Assembly: GCA_039519185.1 (NCBI GenBank)
Contig: CM076851.1
Coordinates: 32,323,825-32,387,824, forward strand
Direction: 5' to 3'
Length of the DNA: 64,000 bases
DNA from: Astragalus membranaceus
Lineage: Eukaryota > Streptophyta > Magnoliopsida > Fabales > Fabaceae
Part shown: in pieces, positions 23,007 through 32,385 of the stretch
How positions within the stretch are numbered: position 1 is the stretch's first letter
Layout of the letters: each line of letters starts with the position of its first letter
Translations under genes and position numbers: made by a program
The notes under the pieces: generated by a model
Told to the model about the DNA's origin: nothing
The model's database searches: none
What the model saw: the letters and a program-made list of their open reading frames with translations, nothing else

Positions 23007-23561
23007 ATGAATAGTTTGCATCTGGTGTAGATCGTCAAGAGCCTTTTGCCTTGACTGCAAGAGAAAGAAAAAAAATCAGATAGCCTTTGACACCAAAGGA
23101 ATTCTAGCATAATTAAAATAAACAGTGAATTTGGAAATTGTGGAGCAATGCCAATTTAGAGACATGATACTGAACATAAAAAATATGGAGCGGCACGTAC
23201 AGATTGATTGCTAGCCCACCGCTCATAATAATGTGTGTATCTCTCCAATGAATTCTTTGCCATTTCTCTTCTTCTTTCAGCTTCATCATACTACATACAA
23301 GATTTGCTTCATCATACTGTGGTCTGACCATGCACCAAGGCATAGCCTATAACATTATATTAAATTTAGTTAACATTAATCACATCTACAAAACCACATT
23401 TTCATTATACCAACCCTCTACAAAATTTAAACAAAATAAAAAAAAATCATACCAGCAAAACTCAAATTTACAAGGGGGGGTACATGTCATATGCATTCAC
23501 CCTTGGTCTTTTTTCAATCGGTCTCTTGCACTTGGGACATGGTTTTGAGTTAGCAAGTATC
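23007..23561 (-). pseudogene. Captured Ariadne-type (RBR) E3 ubiquitin ligase fragment
   Basis: Three exons with GT/AG borders. Exon 23561-23453 reads ILANSKPCPKCKRPIEK, the start of the catalytic RING2 (Rcat) domain. A frame change follows, and the codon at 23497-23499 is TGA where the family has the catalytic Cys before MHMTC. Exon 23346-23201 reads LCLGAWSDH, then after a rearranged stretch YDEAERRREMAKNSLERYTH and YYERWASNQS. Exon 23054-23007 reads SRQKALDDLHQMQTIH, part of the Ariadne helical domain. A duplicated AGTATGATGAAGC marks the rearrangement, with about 20 residues lost. The parent enzyme transfers ubiquitin through that Cys; this copy cannot. Confidence 0.9.
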
Positions 23562-25220
23562 CTGAAAGTTCATTAAACAAACAGTTAGCTCAGGATCTGA
23601 AGTATTGAGCATCCAAAAAGGAGAAAATGTAGTAGTAGTAGTAGTAGTACATATAATGGATAATAACATAAAACAGTATCACCAGCAAGAAAAGTGAAAT
23701 ACACACGCTATTCACTGAGCATGAATGAAGGAGATAAAGAGAAAGTACAATTCTAAGTTACCTTGGGAAGCTTATGGAGATAAACAGTATCACCTTAAAT
23801 GCAGTTAAATCATTAGGCATTGCACATAGTATACATCAATGTTGGTGCTCTAGTATGTTCTTATTGGATATGAAAAAGAACATTCAACATCATTTGCAAA
23901 ATAAAGTTGCAGTCAGAAGCATGCAGTTCTGTTTAGCCTGTCAATGTTGGTGCTCTAGTATGTTCTACATCCCATTTTAAAACAATTCATGCTCCATGCC
24001 TGTGAGCCTGTCAATGAGCCAACTTCAAAGCACTTATTATCAAATTACCAATATAAAAGTGCTAGTATAATTTCGCTTAATGTACAAGGTAAATTGCAAG
24101 CATAACTATAACTTACAGTTGCTTAAGACAAAGCATGCATATAATGAACCATACATGAGACAATCATAAGGACACTAGTACACTACAATTTACTTGTATT
24201 AAATAGCTTTTGAGGTGGACAGCTCTAACCATGTTTTGGTTCGACCACTCAAATATGCAAGTCCTCAAATAAACGATTTAATTAGATAAATCAATGATCC
24301 AACGATGTAACAGAAGAGACACAGTCAAGAAAACCGCTCGCAAAATAAATTAATGGCCAGTAGAAAAAAAATTAGAATAATAAGTGACTACAAAGTTTAG
24401 CTTTCTAGAAAAAAAAGGAAATTAATGGCCAGTAGTACTCAAGATCCTTATCAAGTTGATCACAGGGTTCACTAAAAACAAATTCCAGCAGTACAACAGT
24501 TGGCGTGCAAGCCTGCTCATCTATTGCAAGAGGCGGACATTTCATCCATAAGTACAAGCTATTGTGAAATGTTGTAATTCAATCTTGTTTTAGCAAATTG
24601 AGAGTTGTTGTAAAACTGTTAACCATTGTGGGTTAAAACAGTTGTAGTATTGTGTGGTTTTTAGTAGTAACCTTGGTTAAAAGGATTTGAGTAATGAAAA
24701 AAAAACTATAAGTACTAGTTAACTTTGATAATGTGAATTATCCCTCTCTGCATAAACTGTTCTTGTTTCAAAATTCTGTTATTGTCTTTGGTTCATAACA
24801 TAATTCAAATAGTTATTTCAAGTTCATAGCTCACCCCTTTAGAATCACATATTGAAGTACAGGTAAGGGAAAATGACACAAAAAACAACAATTTAACATA
24901 TAATATAAATGCTACATAAATGTCAAGTAAGAATGGTATAAATGTCACATGAGCCATTCATCCAAGTTAAGCAATTCAATTTATCTTATAAGTAGGCTAC
25001 TATTCTTAAGCATTAAGTAAGTCAATACTAATGGATGAAGCCTAAACTACAATCAGTGCTGCTGCAAATACATTGGCGGTGCCTACAGTTTTTGTGGTCC
25101 AATCATACACTTTCTTAACATAGTATTTTATAAAAAAATTGCTTCTCAATCATACACTTTCATAACCGAATTGATGACTTCTAATTTTTTAGCTTTAACC
25201 CACAAAAAGTGAACTGATTT
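23562..25220. other. CACTA-B interior, no recognised gene
   Basis: AT-rich. It contains a GTA trinucleotide run (23631-23650), a direct repeat CAATGTTGGTGCTCTAGTAT at 23838 and 23941, and a direct repeat AAATTAATGGCCAGTAG at 24346 and 24420. Nothing coding is recognised. Confidence 0.45.
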
Positions 25221-25225
25221 CAAAT

Positions 25226-25440
25226 TCAATCCCAAACATTTCTAAAACGAAAACTACCAAATGAAAGAGAGTGATTTTGAAACCTTACAGTTGAGAAGAC
25301 GATGGCTACAAATGCAGGTGGCGTGTCGGCGACACTGCAATATGTGAATGGGGTTGTTGGGATTGTGCTGTGTTCCTCTAGAAGCTTACAAATAGAGGAA
25401 TAATCACTGAATGCTTCTTCCAAGCTTGATATAGGGACAA
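25226..25440 (-). pseudogene. Possible captured exon, family unknown
   Basis: An open frame of gene-like composition reads LEEAFSDYSSICKLLEEHST, then IPTTPFTYCSVADTPPAFVA. The sequence around 25285 could be a donor (TCAACTGTAAGG). I cannot name the family. The place within CACTA-B, downstream of three known captured pieces and in the same orientation, is suggestive only. Confidence 0.3.
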
Positions 25441-25844
25441 AGGAAGCTTAGGGTTCAGATGGAAGCTGACAAATTAAGAAAAGGGGATTAGGGTTTTGAG
25501 TTAATCAAAAATTAGGGGCTTTGTGTTAAATAGATGTATAATAGAAGAAGAAAACATACCCTTGAGGAAGAAGAAATCGTTATCTAGTTTTGGGTTCGGA
25601 TTGGCCGTGGAGTGGAGCGATTCTGCTTGACTGAGTGATGGAGATGACTGGCGGTTGAAGAGGGGTGACGAAATGGTGGTAGTGAGCGGCGGAGGACAGG
25701 CTGAGCGGCGGCGACGGAGAGGCGGATGGAGGGTGAAAGACAGAGAGAGGGCAACTGAGAGAGGGTGACTGAGAGAGAGAAGTTCTGAAATGTGCGTGAA
25801 ATGAGACAGTTCGGGGGAAGAGTTTCATTTTAATTTGGGATTTG

Positions 25845-26129
25845 GTGATTTGCGACGGATTTGCGACAAAAAGTCTGTCGCAAAGTATCACGCTCCGTCG
25901 CAAATCCGTCGCAAACTAGCAAGCATCTATTTCAAGGCTTTTTTGACGATTGTTTTGGTCGCAAATCCGTCGCAAATTTGCGACCGTTTTCTAATCCGTC
26001 GCAAACGCCAGCGGGAAATTTCCCGCTTCTTACTTTTTATACACGCCGTCGCAAATCCTTGGCAAATTACTGACGGATTAAGCACCGTCGCAAATGTTGG
26101 TAGCTAAAACAGGTTTTTCTTGTACAGGT
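25845..26129. repeat. Right subterminal repeats of CACTA-B with E2F-type palindrome
   Basis: GTCGCAAATCCGTCGCAAA words, then the perfect palindrome AGCGGGAAATTTCCCGCT (26010-26027). It is followed by further CGTCGCAAAT words and the damaged terminus. Confidence 0.85.
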
Positions 26130-26556
26130 TTTACAAGTAGAAAAAGTACACATATACATTGTTCATATGTCTAAGACAAAACTCTACCAAATTCAATATT
26201 TCAAATCATTCTCTTTCTTCTCTTATGCGCAAATTGAAGTTAGGGAACTCTTGTTCTGTAAATACTATTGACGATACGCTTGGTGTGGGTGTGCAGACCA
26301 TGTCAAGGAACTCTATTGTATCCTGAAGGGGATTCGCCGGTCATCCTATTGCATCCAATCTAGAGTGATTGGTGGGGGCGAATCGAACCTAAAGCTTAGT
26401 GTTATACACGCCTTGGAGTCTTGCGCAATGATGAATTCACTTTCTCCTTTGTTCTCTATTGTACATGTTGTTTACAATTATTTGAACTTATGATTTTCTA
26501 TGTTTGGTTGTTCCTTTTGGTTGCAGCATTATTCCCATCAACAAATTGTTCTCACA
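26130..26556 (+). repeat. 3' LTR of the gene-less element, right part
   Basis: Matches 17700-18126 with single-base differences, including GTCAAGGAACTC versus GTCAATGAACTC and TTGTTCTCACA versus TTGCTCTCACA. Ends CTCACA and is followed by the GTTTT target duplication. Confidence 0.9.
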
Positions 26557-26729
26557 GTTTTTCCCAATCACAATTACACAGTTACAAACTGATTATTAAT
26601 AAGACCAACAACAACAACAAAAACCCAACAAGAAAGGGACATTCACATAAGAGTTAAACATAGATGTTTTCTTGCATTAACTTCAGGAAAGTTTATTTAT
26701 TTAAATCACACTTTATGATATGGGAAAAG

Positions 26730-27080
26730 TATTGGAATATACCTTGTAATTGTGTATTGCTTGTATTTGTAATAAGTAGCTGTCGAAATACTACCTAGTC
26801 GAAGTTATAGTTAGCTGTAGAAGTTGCAGTGTAATTAGTAACAGTAGAAGGTGCAGTTAGTAGTTGGCATATTGGGCCTAGTCGAAATATGGGCCTGGGC
26901 CTGACTTTAGGTTTTGTGTATAAATAGGGATCACTAGTTAGTGAATAATAATGCTTTTGATTACCTTTTAACCTAATTCTATCACTTTACAGTCTCACTG
27001 TTTTATTGCTCCCTTTCCTCTCTCTAGCGCCGTCGCTCTCCCTTCCCTCTCCTGTCTGCTGCGCCGTAGAATCCCCAACA
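26730..27080 (+). repeat. 5' LTR of the young copia element
   Basis: Contains TGTATAAATAGGG (about 26918-26930), a good TATA box. It is followed about 70 bp later by a pyrimidine-rich segment, so this is the likely promoter of the element. Confidence 0.9.
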
Positions 27081-27083
27081 AAC

Positions 27084-27095
27084 TGGTATCAGAGC
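27084..27095 (+). promoter_or_regulatory. Primer-binding site (initiator Met tRNA)
   Basis: TGGTATCAGAGC, 3 bp after the 5' LTR, complementary to the 3' end of initiator tRNA-Met. Confidence 0.9.
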
Positions 27096-27105
27096 TTTAA
27101 GATCC

Positions 27106-28020
27106 ATGGCAGCGAGAGATAACTATGGTGGAGGTATTCCGGGGAGCCTCCCCATTTTCGATGGAAAGGACTTTGAGAGATGGTGTTCGCAGATGAAGGT
27201 GCTGTTCAGATATCAAGATGTACTTGACATCGTGAACGATGGAGTTCCACCCGTGGCAGATGACGCCACAGAAGCGGTGAGAAACAGCCACAATGCGATG
27301 AGAAAGAGAGACGGAAAAGGGCTGTTTTTACTTCACCAGTGTGTCGATTCGAATGTCCTGAACCTGATCATCGACTGTGAATCAGCAAAGGCAACGTGGG
27401 ACATCCTCAAGAGCTCGTATGGCGGAGCAGACAGACTGAAGAAGATTCGACTCCAGTCGCTCAGAAAGCAGTTCGAAGCCCTGAAGATGTCAGAAGCAGA
27501 ATCGATTGGCGAATTTATTACGAGGTTAGTAGCATTAACTAATCAAATGAGGGGAAATGGTGAGACTGTCGAAGAAGTGAAGAAGGTCGAAAAGGTGCTT
27601 CGATCCTTAACCGAGAAATTCGACTACGTTGTTACAGCCATTGAAGAATCCAAGGACCTAGATACATTGAAGTTAGATGAACTTCAGGGTTCCTTAGAGG
27701 CACATGAATTGAGGATAAGGCAGAGAAGTTCAGAGAGAGAAACTGAACAAGCCTTATACTTTCATATTCCTCTAAGAAGAATTGGAAGGCAAGTAACAGG
27801 GTCGAAAGAGGTAGAGAAGAAGGATCAAGCAGTAAGCAGAATGATTTCGACAAGAAGAAGGGATCTTTCGACAAGAAAGGTGACCTGTCGAAAGTGCAAT
27901 GCTACAACTGTCAGCAATTTGGGCATTATAGAAACAGGTGTAAAAACAAGAAGGTTTCTAGAGATGCTGAAGCCAATTTTGCGAGTGACAGTGACACAGA
28001 CTCCGACTCAGATGGGCTAG
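27106..28020 (+). pseudogene. gag: copia gag, frameshifted before the zinc knuckle
   Basis: The ATG lies 10 bp after the primer site. The N-terminal Gag core reads GSLPIFDGKDFERWCSQMKV and VLFRYQDVLDIV, then DESKDLDTLKLDELQGSL-like text, typical of copia UBN2/DUF4219 Gag. Near 27750-27770 the coding frame shifts, so this ORF ends in an out-of-frame tail. The CCHC knuckle (CYNCQQFGHYRNRC, about 27897-27940) is read from the next frame. The similarity to the Gag of the copia element at 62502-63872 shows that the two elements are related. Confidence 0.85.
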
Positions 28021-29159
28021 TGCTGATGGCAGTCGAAGATGAGATTGAAGATAACACTCATCTTGACGAAATTGCTGAAAGTAGCGAGCAGAACAGTGTG
28101 AACACTTGTATAAGTGGATACACTTGTAATGCTCAAAATACTTGTGCTATGTGTGTGTGGCAGGCCAGTCGAAACACTGGGGATACCTCCAACATAGCCA
28201 GCAACGATGATGAGGAATTATCATTCATGACGACTATAGACCCAGAGTTGCTGTTGTTGAAACCAGATACAAATTCGACCGAAGAGAAGTGTGTCGAATT
28301 GCAGGTTGTCGAAGAACATTGCCTGAAGAGAACTGTCGAAGAATGTTTTGAAAAACCGACAACAATGGACTTAGAAGAAGTTCATGATCAGAGTGATCAG
28401 GATGTCGACGAGGTCGAAACTGAAGAGCCAGAAGAACCCATTGCTGTCGAACCTCTCAGAAGGTTGCAAAGGGAAAGGCAGAAATCAGTAGAGCTAAATG
28501 ATTTCGACACAATCCCAGATTCTGCTGTAACTGCAGAGGGAGAGTTAACTCAATTCGAACTGATGGCTGAAGCAAAACCAGTGAGTCTCGAGCAAGCTCT
28601 TAGTCGAAAGGAGTGGAAGGAAGCTATGATTGATGAGTCGAAATCAATAGAGAAGAATGATACCTGGAAGCTAGTCGAACTTCTAGCGCAAAAGAAGGCA
28701 ATAGATGGTGAAGTGGCCAAGGGTAAGGCAAAATTAGTAACCATTGAGAAAGAACCCTTGTATTGGGCACCAAGTATTGAAAGTTGCAGCCCGGGTCGAC
28801 AGAGTGCGAAACAGCTTGAAAAGGGGCAGAACAGATCGAAAAGTTGCAGCCCAGTTCGACAGAGTTCGAAACAGTTCGACAAGGGGCAACACAGGTTCGA
28901 CAGGGTGTGGGCAAGATCAGGCAACACACTTTGGGCACATGGGTGCCGAATTCCCCTCGACAGGAAAGATTCGACAGAGGAACAAGAGCTCTGGCTATAT
29001 GCAGAGTTGCCGCCTGGTGACTGGGGGCCAAAACTGAAGTGTCACTTAGCAATGACCAATGCATTGCAGAAAGGACAATTCGACAGAAACAATGACCAAG
29101 CCATTGCAGAAAGGAAGATTCGAAGAACTGAGGACAATGCTGGGAATGATGTCACGTAG
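27894..29159 (+). pseudogene. copia zinc knuckle joined to a remnant of the reverse-transcriptase N-terminus
   Basis: One long frame starts with the CCHC knuckle and continues through an acidic linker. It then passes directly to the segment that precedes reverse transcriptase (LMAEAKPVSLEQALSRKEWK, SIEKNDTWKLVEL, KKAIDGEVAKGKAKLV). Protease, integrase, the catalytic RT core with YVDD, and RNase H are absent. The tail is made of internal duplications, including a 60-bp pair (28781-28840 and 28841-28900; SCSPGRQSAKQ / SCSPVRQSSKQ) and a second pair near 29050-29120. TCGA is strongly over-represented. Whether this 421-codon frame is translated is unknown. Confidence 0.75.
28781..28900 (+). repeat. 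60-bp tandem pair in the copia remnant
   Basis: Two 60-bp units beginning AAGTTGCAGCCC, in frame, differing at several sites. Each carries TTCGAC or GTCGAC words. Confidence 0.8.
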
Positions 29160-29179
29160 CAATACAAATTAGGAGGGAA

Positions 29180-29530
29180 TATTGGAATATACCTTGTAAT
29201 TGTGTATTGCTTGTATTTGTAATAAGTAGCTGTCGAAATACTACCTAGTCGAAGTTATAGTTAGCTGTAGAAGTTGCAGTGTAATTAGTAACAGTAGAAG
29301 GTGCAGTTAGTAGTTGGCATATTGGGCCTAGTCGAAATATGGGCCTGGGCCTGACTTTAGGTTTTGTGTATAAATAGGGATCACTAGTTAGTGAATAATA
29401 ATGCTTTTGATTACCTTTTAACCTAATTCTATCACTTTACAGTCTCACTGTTTTATTGCTCCCTTTCCTCTCTCTAGCGCCGTCGCTCTCCCTTCCCTCT
29501 CCTGTCTGCTGCGCCGTAGAATCCCCAACA
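29180..29530 (+). repeat. 3' LTR of the young copia element
   Basis: Reads the same as 26730-27080 by eye and is followed by the AAAAG target duplication. Confidence 0.93.
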
Positions 29531-29535
29531 AAAAG

Positions 29536-31550
29536 AACAGCTGAAAAGAATTAAAAGGCAGGAAAGAAAAAAATATTGACAGACTTGTATAGTAGTACAT
29601 AAAGAGAAAAAAGTTAATATTATTGACTTATTGTTGTTTTATTGAGGCATGCATATTGGTAATAGCATACAAATTGCGTTTTGCTAATAATTGCATCAAA
29701 TGAATAATTTGGTGACAGATGAAAAAATGGGCCTGCCCAATCCACCACCTTATCCTTAGTATCTTATAAGAGCAAAAACAACAGCATGAATGTATCCTTC
29801 TTGGATGGTTTTAACTTTGCCTCTGGAGGTGCTGCAATATTTAATGTCAGATGAAAACTTTGTAAGTACGCTTTTAATCTAGAGAATGTTGAGAACAAAA
29901 GAGGGTAGATAAAAACAGAAGAAAGCCTAAAAAGCTTCTATAGAGTACAATAGGATGTGAGACCTTTTATTTAAATGAATACAAAAAGTTATAAGACATG
30001 AAAGAAAGACTTGGTACTAATTTTGCCTCTTTTCTTCTCTAGATTTTACTGCACTTCTAACAGTAAGGTCTCAATGGGAGCAATTCTCTCTATGGATAGG
30101 GACTTGTGTATTATGAATTGTCTAAGTCTCATATCAAGTAGTATGAGATATTTGTTAGAGTACTTAAGTGGCTTAATTCTTCTTAGTTATCAGCTAGCTT
30201 TTAAGTGTCGGTTCCCAAGTACTTGTGTCAATCTCTTTCTCCTAGTCCTACAGTCCTATATTTATGGCTACATTTCAACATTAAAAAAAGAGATTAACAT
30301 GCTTGCAAATTTCATCGTTTTCACTGGAGTTGAGCATCCTAATGTTTCATTAAAGATTAAAAAACTTCATATGTTGGACTCTAAATTGTAGATTCGTCCC
30401 TAATTGAGGCTTACACCTTCATCCTATGTCAATCTAAATGGACTCAATGCCTCTATATCTATTGGCTTACTTCATGAAGACAATATAACCAAAAGTAAAC
30501 CAAACAAGTTTTTTCAATTGACATAGATTCTTACGGAATTATCTTCCCTACATATGTTCAGGCAAGATTTGATATGAGGATTAAAATCATGCTAATCCAA
30601 GAGTGGAAAAGCTCATCAGGGAGTATCAAGGAAGTTATTACATGAAACTTAAACCAGAGACTATCAATTCTCCTAGAAAGAAAAAGGTAAACCAATTTTT
30701 TAAACTACCATTCATAGTGTCAAAATTGATTCTTGTAACTGCCAAACAATAATTCAATCACACTTGAAATGATTCTTTTTAAATGATGCTTTTATAACAT
30801 GGTGTCATGGTCAACAATCACACCTAAATATTACAATTCTAATTACTTGCAAGATATACATTCAAAAGTAGATACTAACCGTGAAAATGATCATAAATCT
30901 GTCCCGAGAAGAATACTTACTAAAGAGTTGAAACCAATATGACACAAAATGAGTTAGCAACAGGTACGTTACCTTGTATGTTGTGGTTCAAGTCAAAATT
31001 CATGATGGCAATTGAGATTAATACAGAAACAGGTCAAATGAAAACTTGTAACAAAATATCAACATTAAACAGAAAAATCAGAAAAATATCAACATTAATC
31101 AGAAAAATATCAACATTAATCACATGAATAAAACCCTAAATAAAACTTGTAACAAAAAATCAGAAAATCAACATTAATCACATGAATAAAACCCTAAATA
31201 AAACTTGTAACAAAAAAACCCTAAACAAAACTAGAGCAGATTCAATATCATCAACAACTAGAACATAGGAATAAAACCCTATGTTCAATATCATCTACAA
31301 CTAGAACATAGGAATAAAACCCTATGTTCAATATCAACAAAAATCAAAATCAGAATTAGGGATTAAGGGTTGTACCAAAATCAGAATCAGAGGTAGCAGC
31401 AATAGCGTTTGAATTCAGTTTTTGACATGTTTACTTCGCTGTACCATGTCTACAACAATGAAAAATTATGGAAGAGGGGTTAGGGTTTTGAATCAACGAA
31501 ATATTTGGGGATTTCAGTCAAAGAGAAGTATATTAGAAGAAAACCACTTA
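29536..31550. other. Interior of CACTA-A, right side
   Basis: Mostly AT-rich. At 29787-29855 (plus) a short frame reads SFLDGFNFASGGAAIF, which resembles the GxNFASGGAG block of GDSL esterases and may be another captured exon. The stretch 31060-31380 has direct repeats of AACATTAATCACATGAATAA and of a 50-bp unit containing ACATAGGAATAAAACCCTAT. Confidence 0.45.
29787..29855 (+). pseudogene. Possible captured GDSL esterase/lipase exon
   Basis: About 20 codons ending LDGFNFASGGAAIFN, then a frame that soon stops. The NFASGGA block is the conserved region around block II of plant GDSL lipases. The piece is too short for a firm call. It lies inside CACTA-A, whose sister element is known to carry gene pieces. 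Confidence 0.4.
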
Positions 31551-31799
31551 CCCTTTAAGAAGAAGAGAGAGGAGAGGCGACTGAGAGAAGAACGACAGTG
31601 GTTTCCGTCGCTGTGAGGTTTCTGTAGCGGTGGTTGTCGCAGGGCCGTTGCAGGGAAAGAGGCCGGCGTGAGGGAGGAGAACGAACTGTGGAGCCGGCGT
31701 GAGGGAGGGGGACGGCGTCAGGGAAGTTCAAAGAGGGGGAGGGAGTTTAAGAAAGAAACAGAGAAGAAGGAAACTGATGATATGAACACGTGATTGGGG

Positions 31800-32002
31800 T
31801 TTTAAGTGAAGATCATTTGCAACGAGCTTGTGATGGGATCTCCGTCGCAAATTTGCGACAGTTTTCTAATCCGTCGCAAACACCAGCGGGAAATTTCCCG
31901 CTTCTTACTTTTTATACACGCCGTCGCAAATCCGTGGCAAATTACTGACGGATTAAGCTCCGTCGCAAATGTTGGTAGCTAAAACAGGTTTTTCTTGTAG
32001 TG
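31800..32002. repeat. Right subterminal repeats of CACTA-A with E2F-type palindrome
   Basis: CCGTCGCAAATTTGCGACAG words and the perfect palindrome AGCGGGAAATTTCCCGCT (31885-31902), then the intact terminus ...TTTTTCTTGTAGTG. Confidence 0.85.
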
Positions 32003-32385
32003 AAAACAAAATCTATAATTTGCATCTGGCAATTATTTTCCAATCTTAGTATCATCCATCTATCAAGTATATTGTTCATTTAGAATAACAAATAATTGAA
32101 TACATAAACATGTGGAGACTCTTATGAGGTTTTCCTAGAAATATGATATGGAAGGCAAAAAAATATAATTAGCGGTTAGAAATCAAACAACACAAAAAGG
32201 TTATATTTAAAAGGCTTAATTACAGTTTTGGTCCCCCTATTTTCACCATCTCACGATTTTAGTCCCTAAAGAATTTTTTTCACGGATCTACATGTATAAT
32301 AGGCCTGTAGAGAAGACTTGTTAATATCTTATATCTTTCTATTTCAAAATAATGTACAACCCGGTAATTCTTACCGGGTCATGTA

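Larger units (their letters stand above)
20704..26129. mobile_element. CACTA transposon with captured gene pieces (CACTA-B), termini damaged
   Basis: Inserted in the 3' LTR of the gene-less retrotransposon; the likely target duplication is TTT (20701-20703 and 26130-26132). The left end reads ACTACAAGAAAATCG without the first C, and the right end reads TTTTTCTTGTACAGGT in place of ...GTAGTG. Subterminal GTCGCAAA arrays (20720-20980 and 25845-26090) match those of CACTA-A, and the last 150 bp are nearly the same as 31855-32000. The interior holds minus-strand, intron-containing pieces of polygalacturonase, nitrilase-family amidase and Ariadne E3 ligase genes (22066-23561). No transposase was found. 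Confidence 0.88.
17514..26556 (+). mobile_element. Gene-less LTR retrotransposon nested in CACTA-A (split by CACTA-B)
   Basis: Two LTRs start TGTGAGGGATTTCC and end CTCACA: 17514-18126 (613 bp) and 20515-20703 joined to 26130-26556. The 5-bp duplication GTTTT (17509-17513 and 26557-26561) defines the insertion. A purine tract AAAATGGTGGGGGAT precedes the second LTR, giving plus orientation. The interior (18127-20514, 2.4 kb) encodes no gag or pol, so mobilisation would need an autonomous relative. No clear tRNA primer site follows the first LTR. By eye the LTRs differ at five positions. The superfamily cannot be assigned with confidence. Confidence 0.88.
26730..29530 (+). mobile_element. Young non-autonomous Ty1/copia retrotransposon
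   Basis: LTRs 26730-27080 and 29180-29530 (351 bp each) look identical by eye. The 5-bp target duplication AAAAG is at 26725-26729 and 29531-29535. The LTR starts TATTGGAATATACC and ends CCCCAACA, so the usual TG start is TA in both copies. A tRNA-iMet-type primer site TGGTATCAGAGC (27084-27095) follows the 5' LTR, and the purine tract AGGAGGGA precedes the 3' LTR. The interior keeps gag but has lost protease, integrase and most of reverse transcriptase. Identity of the LTRs implies very recent movement, which must have used proteins from elsewhere. Confidence 0.93.
15614..32002. mobile_element. CACTA transposon hosting nested elements (CACTA-A)
   Basis: The left end CACTACAAGAAAATCG and right end TTTTTCTTGTAGTG form the CACTA terminal inverted repeat. 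The target duplication is AAA (15611-15613 and 32003-32005). Both ends carry dense CCGTCGCAAAT / TTGCGACGGA subterminal words (15625-15865 and 31820-31975). Removing the two nested insertions (17514-26561 and 26730-29535) leaves roughly 4.5 kb of original element. No transposase gene is recognised, so it is a deletion derivative. Its termini are nearly the same as those of CACTA-B, so both belong to one recently active family. Confidence 0.92.

Noticed and set aside
27106..29159. Host gene encoding a zinc-knuckle protein
   Set aside because: Flanked by matching LTRs with primer site, purine tract and AAAAG duplication, so it is a retrotransposon remnant.
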